Shown one piece after another: positions 8,137 to 15,924 of a stretch of 64,000 bases of DNA (position 1 is its first letter; each line of letters begins with the position of its first letter). The position numbers and the translations under genes are program-made. The notes under the pieces are model-generated. The model saw nothing but the letters and a program-made list of their open reading frames with translations, had not been told where the DNA came from and searched no databases. Origin of the DNA: Oscillospiraceae bacterium (GTDB lineage Bacteria; Bacillota; Clostridia; Oscillospirales; Ruminococcaceae); contig JAITEB010000006.1 in the NCBI GenBank assembly GCA_031282245.1, positions 25,451 through 89,450 on the forward strand. The letters run 5' to 3'.

Positions 8137-9804
8137 TTGATTAACGGAAACACGTTCAGAAACGCCGTACTTTCCGGCGCGAACAAGCTTGCCGCCCATA
8201 AAAAAGAAGTGGACGGACTTAACGTTTTCCCCGTTCCGGACGGGGACACCGGGACAAACATGAGCATGACAATACAGAACGCCGCAAAAGATCTTAAATT
8301 TTACGACAGAAGGGCTTCTATTGGGGAAATCGCGAAGGTGACGGCAAGCGCCATGCTCAGGGGCGCAAGGGGGAATTCCGGCGTTATCCTGTCCCTGCTG
8401 TTTCGGGGAATTGCCAGGCGCTTGAAAGAAGTTGACGAAGCCGGCGCAAGCGACATTGCCGAAGCTCTCGCCGAAGGCGTGGACGCCGCTTATAAGGCCG
8501 TCATGAAGCCCACGGAAGGCACCATGCTTACCGTGTCGCGCCTTGCCTCTTACAAAGCCAAAGAAGCCGCGCAAAACGGCCTTGACGCCGTTGAAGTCTG
8601 GCGGCAGGCGGTTGACGAGGCTAATGCGGCTCTGCTCACCACGCCGGAGCTTCTGCCGGTTCTGAAAAAAGCGGGCGTCGTCGATTCCGGCGGCCAGGGA
8701 CTGTGCTATATATTCGAGGGTATGCTCCAGGTGCTGGAAGGCGGAGAAGCCTGTGAAGCCGAAGAATTTCCCCCTGTTTATCAAATTAAAACGGACTACG
8801 TGGCAAACAGGCTTATCAACGCGGCGGGACATTCCCAGGAGGACATAAAGTTCGCCTACTGCACAGAGTTTATAGTGATACGCCAAAACCTCAACGACCC
8901 GTTGAGACTGCGCGCCTATCTGGACAGCATCGGCGATTCGCTTGTTATGGTCGACGATGAGGAAGTTATCAAGATACATGTTCACACAAACGACCCCGGC
9001 TTTGCCATTCAGGAAGCGCTGAAATACGGATATCTCACCAGGATGAAAATAGAGAACATGAAAGAACAGCACGAAACAAAGGCCCAGGAAGCCAAAGAAA
9101 GCGACGCGGACGAGTTTTATCAGCCCGTCGACCCGGAAGTCGCCTACGGCTTTGTTGCAGTCGCGGCGGGCGACGGGCTCAAAAATATGTTTGAGAGCCT
9201 TGGCTGCAACTATGTTGTCAGCGGCGGCCAGACCATGAACCCAAGCACCGACGACATCCTTGCCGCCGTGCATTCCGTCCCGGCCAGGACGGTTTTTGTC
9301 CTGCCCAACAACAAGAATATCATCATGACCGCCGAACAGACTATTCACCTTGCCGACCGTGAAGTGATAGTCCTGCCTACAGCCACTGTCCCGCAGGGAA
9401 TTTCCGCAATAACGGCTTTTGACCCGCAGCTTGAGACGCTTGAAAACGTTCTGGGCATGACTGGCGCTTTCGAGAGCGTTATGACCGGGCAGATAACCTA
9501 TGCCGCCCGCAACTCCGACTTTGACGGCCATAAAATCAAAGAAGGCGAACTGCTCGCCCTTGAGGGGAACAAACTGGCCTTCACTGACACGGAGATAAAG
9601 CGCGCAGTTTTAAAGCTTTGCCGGAATCTTTCCCTGAAGTCCAAAGGCGCGACTATGCTTACTGTTTATTATGGCTCTGACGTAACGGAGGCCGAAGCCG
9701 CCGAACTTGAAAACCTGCTGAACGAGAAAATGGGCGCGAACTACGACATTGTTTTTGTCAATGGCGGCCAGCCGGTGTATTATTATATTCTTTCGCTCGA
9801 ATAG
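8137..9804 (+). CDS. fakA: Fatty acid kinase ATP-binding subunit FakA (DhaL/YloV family)
   Basis: FakA phosphorylates fatty acids carried by a FakB protein, letting Gram-positive bacteria use exogenous fatty acids. The protein opens with a DhaL-type kinase domain holding NVFPVPDGDTGTNMSMT, whose aspartates bind the magnesium-ATP, and MLRGARGNSGVILS. The rest is the long C-terminal region typical of YloV-like proteins, with VSGGQTMNPST and VFVLPNNKNI. The start is TTG at 8137, 8 bp after GGAGG; a TTG at 8122 overlaps the ribosome site and is rejected. At 555 residues the length is normal. No fakB is seen in the window. Confidence 0.9.
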   Translation: MINGNTFRNAVLSGANKLAAHKKEVDGLNVFPVPDGDTGTNMSMTIQNAAKDLKFYDRRASIGEIAKVTASAMLRGARGNSGVILSLLFRGIARRLKEVDEAGASDIAEALAEGVDAAYKAVMKPTEGTMLTVSRLASYKAKEAAQNGLDAVEVWRQAVDEANAALLTTPELLPVLKKAGVVDSGGQGLCYIFEGMLQVLEGGEACEAEEFPPVYQIKTDYVANRLINAAGHSQEDIKFAYCTEFIVIRQNLNDPLRLRAYLDSIGDSLVMVDDEEVIKIHVHTNDPGFAIQEALKYGYLTRMKIENMKEQHETKAQEAKESDADEFYQPVDPEVAYGFVAVAAGDGLKNMFESLGCNYVVSGGQTMNPSTDDILAAVHSVPARTVFVLPNNKNIIMTAEQTIHLADREVIVLPTATVPQGISAITAFDPQLETLENVLGMTGAFESVMTGQITYAARNSDFDGHKIKEGELLALEGNKLAFTDTEIKRAVLKLCRNLSLKSKGATMLTVYYGSDVTEAEAAELENLLNEKMGANYDIVFVNGGQPVYYYILSLE

Positions 9805-9844
9805 GGCAAAAACGCGAAACACTAATAAAAAGGGATGGTTTCCC

Positions 9845-10471
9845 ATGTTTTTCAAAAAAAGAGAAGGCGGCTTTACGCCTGAAAAGCTTTTTCCAAACGG
9901 CGTAAGCTGGATAATCGCCGGGCTTGGCAATCCCGGCGCCCGTCACGAGGGCAGCCGCCATAATATCGGCTTTATGGCCATTGACAAAATTGCCGAAAAT
10001 TACAAAACAAAAATAAACCGTCTGAAATTCCGCGCGCTCACTGCCGCCGCGCGAATCCGGGGCATGTCCGTCCTGCTGATAAAGCCGCAGACTTTTATGA
10101 ACCTTTCCGGCGAGTCAATAAAAGCCGCGGCCTGTTTTTACAAAGTCCCGCCGGAAAGAATTATTGTCCTTTCTGATGATGTTCTGCTGGATGTCGGGCG
10201 TATGCGCGTGCGCCGCAAGGGCAGCGACGGCGGCCACAACGGGCTTAAGTCCATAATCAGTGAGCTGGATTCCGAGAATTTTCCGCGCATCCGCATGGGC
10301 GTAGGGCAAAAGCCTCATCCGGACTATGATTTGGCGGATTGGGTTCTGGGTAAATTTTCCAAAGCCGATCTCTTGATTTGGGATGGACTCTTCGACGAGG
10401 TTTCAAAAGCCGCCGAGATGATTGTCTGCGGCGATATTGAGGGCGCAATGTCGGCGTATAACGCAAAATAG
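9845..10471 (+). CDS. pth: Peptidyl-tRNA hydrolase
   Basis: Pth recycles tRNA by cleaving peptidyl-tRNA released from stalled ribosomes. All the expected motifs are present in the 208 residues: GLGNPGARHEGSRHNIGF with the catalytic His, the KPQTFMNLSGES strand, and LSDDVLLDVGRMRVR followed by GSDGGHNGLKSI. The ATG at 9845 follows AAAAGGGATGG; upstream in-frame codons overlap fakA and lack homology. It has an N-terminal extension of about 20 residues before the core, slightly longer than usual. It is the last gene before a strong terminator. Confidence 0.95.
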   Translation: MFFKKREGGFTPEKLFPNGVSWIIAGLGNPGARHEGSRHNIGFMAIDKIAENYKTKINRLKFRALTAAARIRGMSVLLIKPQTFMNLSGESIKAAACFYKVPPERIIVLSDDVLLDVGRMRVRRKGSDGGHNGLKSIISELDSENFPRIRMGVGQKPHPDYDLADWVLGKFSKADLLIWDGLFDEVSKAAEMIVCGDIEGAMSAYNAK

Positions 10472-10531
10472 TAATATTCCGGGCTGCCCGCGAAAGATAC
10501 GCGGAAATCCCGGCATAGAGATATCCCCGCA

Positions 10532-10571
10532 AATAAATCAGGCTCCCCACACAAGAGGAGCCTGATTTATT
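10532..10571. terminator. Bidirectional terminator between pth and a membrane-protein gene
   Basis: A perfect 15-bp inverted repeat (AATAAATCAGGCTCC and its complement) with a 10-base loop lies between the two convergent genes. Its T/A-rich ends serve as U-tracts in both directions, and its right arm carries the stop codon of the minus-strand gene. Confidence 0.8.
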
Positions 10572-10962
10572 ACTGCTGTTTTTGCTTTTTTATTGAAAGA
10601 AACAGCGCCCCGAAAAGCGCTTGCAGGACAAAGGCCGCTATAGTAAACGCAAAACACCAGGAAAGACACGAGCCGTAAAGCAAAGCCAGCATATCAAAAG
10701 GCATCTGCTGCCGGATAAAAGTATTTTGAGTCAAAAGCGCCCCGATGAACATTATTCCGGAAAAAGCCGCAAGCCCGAAAACCAGCGTCCGAACGGCGCT
10801 GTGGTGAAGCATCCCGGTCAGCGCTTCTCCGCTTTCTACGCGCAGGAGCAGCAGCAAAGGGAAAAACAGCGCGAAGGCCCAGAGCGCGCGGCTGCCAAGC
10901 CCCGCCCCGCCGATAATTCCAGCGAAACCTAATAAACCACATAAACAGAATTTGTTTTTCAT
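10570..10962 (-). CDS. Small membrane protein, possibly DUF3796-like
   Basis: This 130-residue protein starts MKNKFCLCGLLGFAGIIGG and has about four hydrophobic segments (roughly 4-22, 24-42, 58-78 and 92-120) with a lysine/glutamine-rich cytoplasmic tail. The opening resembles the DUF3796 family of small Bacillota membrane proteins, but I am not sure of this. No function can be given. It lies 12 bp after the SGNH hydrolase gene on the same strand and likely shares its transcript. Confidence 0.6.
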   Translation of the reverse strand: MKNKFCLCGLLGFAGIIGGAGLGSRALWAFALFFPLLLLLRVESGEALTGMLHHSAVRTLVFGLAAFSGIMFIGALLTQNTFIRQQMPFDMLALLYGSCLSWCFAFTIAAFVLQALFGALFLSIKKQKQQ

Positions 10963-10974
10963 CGTGTTCCTCCT

Positions 10975-11664
10975 CTAGTTTAGTTCCTCAAAGTCATGGC
11001 TCAGAGCTTCCCTCAAGGGAACTTTCCACAGTTCATAGCCCTTTTCGTTGAGATGTACAAAGTCATCCAGGAAAACATCCCTGCGGGGCGCCCCGTTTTC
11101 GTCCAGCAGGGCGGAAGCGCAGTCGACAAAGCGGGCATACTCCCTCTTTTCGGTCAGCGCCTTCGCGAGAGCGTTAAAGCGTTCGTCTTCCGGCTTAAGC
11201 TCTTCCGCGTCAACAGAAGTGTAAACAGAAATATAATAAATAATCGCGTCCGGCACGGCTGTGTGAATCTGCTCAAGCAGTCTGTCAAGGTCTGCGGCTA
11301 TATCCTCAACATTCCGGTGAAGCGCGTGAATGTCGTTCGAGCCGACATAAACCACAAGCGCGCTGGGGTCAAACGGCGTAACCAGGCTGTCTACCAGCGG
11401 GAACCAGTCGTTCACAACGCTTCCGGAAATGCCGACGTTCTCCGAACGCAGCGGGGCAAGATCCCTCCCCGAACCGCGCCATATCTGGATAGAGGACGAG
11501 CCGATCAAAACAAGGCCATTCTGTGGATATGAAGCCGTTTCGTACTTGATTTTATAAAGCGAAGCCATAACAGCGCTTTGGTTAAGCGCATAAAACAGCG
11601 CCATACTTACCCACATGACCGCGACCATCAGGACAACGGCCGCGGCTTTCAGAAATTTTTTCAT
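10975..11664 (-). CDS. SGNH/GDSL-type esterase, membrane-anchored or secreted
   Basis: The four SGNH blocks can be seen: LIGSSSIQIW with the likely nucleophile Ser57, NVGISGS with the oxyanion Gly, VVYVGSNDIHAL with the Asn, and a C-terminal DDFVHLNEKGY with Asp and His. An N-terminal hydrophobic helix (about 5-25) acts as a signal peptide or anchor, so the enzyme works outside the cytoplasm. Such enzymes remove acyl groups from sugars or lipids; the substrate here is unknown. Its start overlaps by 4 bp the stop of the transporter stump upstream, which indicates translational coupling inherited from the once-complete gene. Confidence 0.82.
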   Translation of the reverse strand: MKKFLKAAAVVLMVAVMWVSMALFYALNQSAVMASLYKIKYETASYPQNGLVLIGSSSIQIWRGSGRDLAPLRSENVGISGSVVNDWFPLVDSLVTPFDPSALVVYVGSNDIHALHRNVEDIAADLDRLLEQIHTAVPDAIIYYISVYTSVDAEELKPEDERFNALAKALTEKREYARFVDCASALLDENGAPRRDVFLDDFVHLNEKGYELWKVPLREALSHDFEELN

Positions 11665-11843
11665 AAAGCTATCTTTCCTTTCGCGTTTATTGAGGCCGGA
11701 ACAGCGGCGTTAATCAAATAATATCTCTGAAGAAAAAACTGCGTCAGCACAAAAAATATGTTTAATCCGACCCCGTACACAGCATAGGACGCGCGTTCGC
11801 CGAACGTGGTCTGAAAGCTTTTTCCAGCGGGTTTTGGTCTCAT
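11661..11843 (-). pseudogene. N-terminal stump of a GPH-type (MFS) sugar transporter
   Basis: The 60-residue reading frame starts behind a strong GGGGGAGGG and contains TFGERASYAVYGVGLNIFF, which resembles the first transmembrane helix of glycoside-pentoside-hexuronide cation symporters. After one helix the similarity ends and the frame closes at the SGNH gene. I infer an internal deletion that removed the other eleven helices but kept the 5' expression signals, which now serve the SGNH gene. It could instead be a genuine small membrane protein. Confidence 0.45.
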
Positions 11844-12024
11844 AATTTCCCTCCCCCTTTCACCTTTATATTAATTATAATGCTTTAAATAAAAGCTGTA
11901 TTTTGAAATCGTTATATCAATATCGGAATTTTTACCTAAATCTCTTGCTATTTTTCAGAAAAAATATTAATATTGCAATATACAGTCTGGGCTGACAGCG
12001 TTTATTATTATAAGAGGATTTTAT

Positions 12025-13386
12025 ATGCCGCTGAAAAAAATTGCCATAAAGTGTGACTTTCAGAATTTCACGCTTGACTCATATATCTGGGAAAGGCAGG
12101 AACCCGGAAGCGCCGTTCTGCTTATAACTGGGCGGGAAAGCGCCGCTGAAAACATCGCGCTCACTTTCGCCGCCGAAGACTTGCAGGTATTTGTCCTGTC
12201 CTGTGCGGACGATACGGAGGGCGCGGCTTGCGGAAGTCTTGGGGCGCTTGAGTTTTTGCGCTCCCGCGCAAAAAGCTGGAACATCCTGCCGGAACGTCTG
12301 TTTGTGTGCGGTTTTGGCGGGGGCTGTTCCGCGGCGCTGGATATTTTGGCAAAGCGGGAATCACCGTCCCGCCCCGGCGGGGGGATCCTGCTCCTGACGG
12401 AAGCGGCTTTGCTGCAGAACATAATCGCCCCCGCAGGGACAGACCCGCCGCCTTTGTTTTTGTGGGGGAGCGCGTCCGGACAAAACGCCGCGAACGCGCT
12501 CGCTTTTGCCGCGGAAACTTGTCGGAAAGGCGGCGCGGTTGAAATCCGCCTGCACAGCGGCAAACAGCCCGAAACCTCCGGAGCTGCCGAGGCTGCCCGA
12601 TGGCTTCGGGCTTTGCCGGAGAAACTGGGTACCGGCGAGAAAATTCCCCTTGAGAAGCCCGCGGACGCTTTGCCGGAACAGTATTACGAGAATATTTATC
12701 AAGACAGGGCAAGTATGTTCCGGCACACGCCATTCGCGCTGGAACAGCAGCTTGTGTGGCACGTTATGCAGGCCGACGAAGCGGCCGCCCTGCAAACTCT
12801 TGGGAGCATCAGCCGCCAGGGGGAAAAAGCGGTTCTGGCCGCCGATCCTTTACGCTCGGCCAAAAATTCAGTTATTTGCTCCTGCGCTTTTCTTGCGCGC
12901 GCCGCCATTCAAGCCGGGGTTATCACCGAAGACGCGTTTGCGCTAAGCGACGCGGCCATACAGCATATCGAAAAGCTGGGCACAAAAACCGAGGTCTTAA
13001 AATACGAGGCCGATATGCTCGTGCAGTTTATCCGCCTGGTGAGGGATCGCCGCGTGAAAAGCTATTCCCTGCCCATTCAGCGAGCTATTCATTATATCGA
13101 CGCGCATCTGGACAGGCCGATACGGCTGGCCGAACTTGCGGACTACGCCAAAGTGCACCCGAGCTATTTAAGCCGGCGCTTCAGCCAGGAAACCGGCGTC
13201 ACTGTCGGCGCTTACTCAATAGAAAGAAAAATACAGGAAGGCGTTTATTTTGTTCAGTGCACAGATTATTCTTTTGCGGAGATTGCGGCTTTGTACGGCT
13301 TTTCAAGTCAAAGTCAATTTATAGTCTCTTTCAAGAAAGTGATGGGCGTAACGCCGGGGCGCTTCCGGCTTGAAAATAAAAAATGA
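12025..13386 (+). CDS. AraC-family regulator with a degenerate esterase-like N-terminal domain
   Basis: The C-terminal 100 residues are a standard AraC DNA-binding domain (IHYIDAHLDRPIRLAELA, then HPSYLSRRFSQETGV and SFAEIAALYGFSS). A helical middle part (about 235-340) matches that of other clostridial AraC regulators. The first 200 residues look like an alpha/beta-hydrolase of the carbohydrate acetylesterase type: RSRAKSWNILPERLFVCGF, then PPLFLWGSASGQNA. Every catalytic position is altered: the elbow reads GFGGG with Gly98 in place of Ser, the acid loop has no Asp, and the C-terminal His is gone. I infer a ligand-sensing domain derived from an acetylesterase. The 453-residue protein directly precedes the GH3 gene, its likely target. 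Confidence 0.85.
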   Translation: MPLKKIAIKCDFQNFTLDSYIWERQEPGSAVLLITGRESAAENIALTFAAEDLQVFVLSCADDTEGAACGSLGALEFLRSRAKSWNILPERLFVCGFGGGCSAALDILAKRESPSRPGGGILLLTEAALLQNIIAPAGTDPPPLFLWGSASGQNAANALAFAAETCRKGGAVEIRLHSGKQPETSGAAEAARWLRALPEKLGTGEKIPLEKPADALPEQYYENIYQDRASMFRHTPFALEQQLVWHVMQADEAAALQTLGSISRQGEKAVLAADPLRSAKNSVICSCAFLARAAIQAGVITEDAFALSDAAIQHIEKLGTKTEVLKYEADMLVQFIRLVRDRRVKSYSLPIQRAIHYIDAHLDRPIRLAELADYAKVHPSYLSRRFSQETGVTVGAYSIERKIQEGVYFVQCTDYSFAEIAALYGFSSQSQFIVSFKKVMGVTPGRFRLENKK

Positions 13387-13406
13387 TTTTTTTACAGGGG
13401 ACTCAA

Positions 13407-15764
13407 ATGGAAATATTGTCTTTACTGACCGTGAAAGAAAAAGCTTCGCTGTGCTCCGGCCTGGACAATTGGCGAACAAAAGCCGTGGAGCGCGCCAGCC
13501 TTGGCTCAGTGCGCATGTCAGACGGCCCCAACGGTCTGCGCAAAGAAAGCATAGGAGAAAACGGGGAAATTTTCACGGAGAAATCCACCTGTTACCCGAA
13601 TATATGCCTGGCGGCGTGCTGTTTTGATACGGACTTGATTTATGAATACGGGCGCGCAATCGGCGCGGAGGCCCGCGCCGCCGGCGTTGATCTGCTGCTT
13701 GCCCCCGGCGTGAATATCAAGCGCGGCCCGCTGTGCGGGCGCAATTTCGAGTATTTTTCCGAGGATCCGCTGCTTTCGGGGGAACTGGCCGCCGCGTTTG
13801 TCAACGGCCTGCAGTCGGCGGGAACCGGCGCGGTTCTGAAACATTTTGCGCTGAACAATCAGGAAAAAGCCCGCCTTTCAAGCGATTCTATAGCGGACGA
13901 ACGCGCAAAGCGGGAAATCTATTTTGCTTCGTTTGAAATCGCTGTAAAAAAATCCGCGCCATGGGCGGTAATGACCGCGTATAATAAAATAGACGGCGTT
14001 TATGCCAGCGAAAACACGCGGGCAATTAAAGAAATTCTGCGCGGCGAGTGGGCTTACGACGGCTTGACTATGAGCGACTGGGGCGGGATAAACGACCGGC
14101 TTTCGGCTTTGCGCGCCGGTTTGGATTTGGAAATGCCATTCAGCGGCGGTTTCCGCGACAGGGAAATCGCTTCGGCAGCGGAAGAAGGCCTTCTGGATTT
14201 AGATTTATTAAACAATGCCGCCCGGCATTTAACAGAGCTGTTTGAAAAAACCGTTAAGGCCGGGAAAATTCCCCCGCCGCACCGCTCCGCAGAGGAAGCT
14301 CATAGTTTTGCGAGGCGGCTTGCGCGCGAATCTTTTGTACTTTTGAAAAACGAGAGCGGCCTGCTGCCGTTTTCACCCGGGTCCTCCCTTGCGGTTATTG
14401 GCGAATTTGCCGGAAAGCCACGCTATCAGGGCGGAGGGGCGGCAAATGTGCGCCCGACCAGATTGCCCTCGTTTTTGGACGAACTAAGCGCGCGCAATAT
14501 AAAATTCGCTTTTGAGCCCGGTCGGGATACAGAGAGGGCTGTGGCCGCCGCAAAAGCCTCCGATAGGGTTCTGATCTTTGCGGGAACGCCGGATTCTTAT
14601 GATTCAGAGGGCTATGACCGCCCGGATCTGTCTCTGCCAGAAGCGCAGAACCGTCTTATTTCCGAAGTCGCAAAGGCAAACCCGGACTGCGCCGTTGCGG
14701 TTTTTGCGGGATCCCCCGTGGAAATGCCATGGATCGGCGGGGTAAAAGCCGCGCTGTTTTGCTATCTTCCGGGGCAGGCGGGCGCGGAAGCCCTCGCGGA
14801 CTGCGTGTTCGGAGAATTTTCTCCCGGAGGCAAACTGCCGGAGACCTTCCCGCTAAAGCTTTCTGATTCGCCGTGTTATAATTTTTTCGGACAGGAAAGG
14901 CTGGTTGAATACCGCGAAAGCGTCTTTGTCGGCTATCGCTATTATGACAGCGTGAATTTGGCCGTGCTGTTTCCGTTTGGGCATGGGCTGAGCTACAGCC
15001 GCTTTGAGTACGGCGGGCTTTCTGTGGCTGAAAATTCCGGCGGCGAGGTTGATATAAGCTTTAATATTACAAACGCGGGAAGCTTTTCGGCCGCGGAAGC
15101 CGCTCAAGTATATATTGCGCCGCCTGTATCCGGCGTTTTTCGTCCGGTTCAGGAACTGAAAGCTTTCGCCAAAGTTTGTCTCCAGCCCGGAGAATCCTCA
15201 AAGTTGAATTTCTCACTTAAGCCCCGGGACTTTGCCTTTTATAATACGAAGATCCCCGGCTGGCACATTCTGGATGGCGAGTATGAAATCCGCATAGGCT
15301 CTTCCTCAAGGGATATAAGACTTAAAGCGCAAATCACGCAAAGAAACTCCCGGCCAGGCGCCGCTCTGCCCGGTATCAGCAAAAATCACAGCATACCTTT
15401 TGAGCGGGAAGATTTTGAAAACCTGCTGGGGCGCCCGGTTCCGGAATACTTATCCCGGCCTTTCCGCCGGGATTCCACTCTGAAAGAACTGCGGGCGACT
15501 TTCATTGGCCGAATGATAGACAAAATCCTGCGGAAATCTGTGACGTCAAACAGCAGCGCCGGAGAGCAGGAAGGCCAGGATTTGAGCGTAATGCTGCTTG
15601 CGCAGGCCGATTATCTGCCGGTCAGGGCGATTGTTCCGGGGACAAAAGGGGCTTTCAGCGAACAAATGCTGGACGGGCTGCTCACTTTTCTTAATAAACG
15701 CAGGCTAAAGGGACTTTCTCAATTTTGGCGGGCATGGCGCGAAAATAACAAGCGTAAAGACTGA
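13407..15764 (+). CDS. Glycoside hydrolase family 3 beta-glycosidase
   Basis: GH3 enzymes hydrolyse terminal beta-linked glucose, xylose or related sugars with retention. The 785-residue protein has the family 3 N-terminal barrel (LAPGVNIKRGPLCGRNFEYFSEDP, KHFALNNQE), the nucleophile Asp224 in GLTMSDWGG, the second alpha/beta domain and a C-terminal fibronectin-like domain (NAGSFSAAEAAQVYI). An extra 100 residues follow that domain, as in some clostridial beta-glucosidases. No signal peptide is present, so it acts inside the cell. The start is ATG at 13407 behind CAGGGGACT; the ATG at 13383 overlapping the regulator's stop has no ribosome site. It is co-transcribed with the AraC gene. Substrate specificity is not evident. 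Confidence 0.92.
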   Translation: MEILSLLTVKEKASLCSGLDNWRTKAVERASLGSVRMSDGPNGLRKESIGENGEIFTEKSTCYPNICLAACCFDTDLIYEYGRAIGAEARAAGVDLLLAPGVNIKRGPLCGRNFEYFSEDPLLSGELAAAFVNGLQSAGTGAVLKHFALNNQEKARLSSDSIADERAKREIYFASFEIAVKKSAPWAVMTAYNKIDGVYASENTRAIKEILRGEWAYDGLTMSDWGGINDRLSALRAGLDLEMPFSGGFRDREIASAAEEGLLDLDLLNNAARHLTELFEKTVKAGKIPPPHRSAEEAHSFARRLARESFVLLKNESGLLPFSPGSSLAVIGEFAGKPRYQGGGAANVRPTRLPSFLDELSARNIKFAFEPGRDTERAVAAAKASDRVLIFAGTPDSYDSEGYDRPDLSLPEAQNRLISEVAKANPDCAVAVFAGSPVEMPWIGGVKAALFCYLPGQAGAEALADCVFGEFSPGGKLPETFPLKLSDSPCYNFFGQERLVEYRESVFVGYRYYDSVNLAVLFPFGHGLSYSRFEYGGLSVAENSGGEVDISFNITNAGSFSAAEAAQVYIAPPVSGVFRPVQELKAFAKVCLQPGESSKLNFSLKPRDFAFYNTKIPGWHILDGEYEIRIGSSSRDIRLKAQITQRNSRPGAALPGISKNHSIPFEREDFENLLGRPVPEYLSRPFRRDSTLKELRATFIGRMIDKILRKSVTSNSSAGEQEGQDLSVMLLAQADYLPVRAIVPGTKGAFSEQMLDGLLTFLNKRRLKGLSQFWRAWRENNKRKD

Positions 15765-15768
15765 ACGA

Positions 15769-15803
15769 CAGGCGCGGATTTATGTCTGCGCCTGATTTTT
15801 TTT
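15769..15803 (+). terminator. Intrinsic terminator after the GH3 gene
   Basis: CAGGCGC pairs with GCGCCTG across a 12-base loop and is followed by eight T residues, right after the GH3 stop codon. Confidence 0.85.
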
Positions 15804-15836
15804 CGCGCTCGCGTGGCGGCCCGAAATTTATTTTTG

Positions 15837-15865
15837 TTGCCATAAAGCTGCGTATATATTATAAT
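15837..15865 (+). promoter_or_regulatory. Promoter of the threonine genes
   Basis: TTGCCA, 17 bp, then TATAAT, ending 60 bp ahead of thrC. This is a good housekeeping promoter. No T-box or attenuator could be made out in the short leader. Confidence 0.6.
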
Positions 15866-15924
15866 AAAGCATATAACGCCCTTTTCCCAACAGGGCTTAA
15901 AAAGCGAAACGGAGGAGACAACAT

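Noticed and set aside
8116..9531. 471-codon open frame on the minus strand
   Set aside because: It is the antisense of fakA, with no ribosome site and no recognisable domain.
15890..15905. GCCC...GGGC stem ahead of thrC as an attenuator
   Set aside because: Only four pairs, no T-run and no leader peptide rich in Thr codons.
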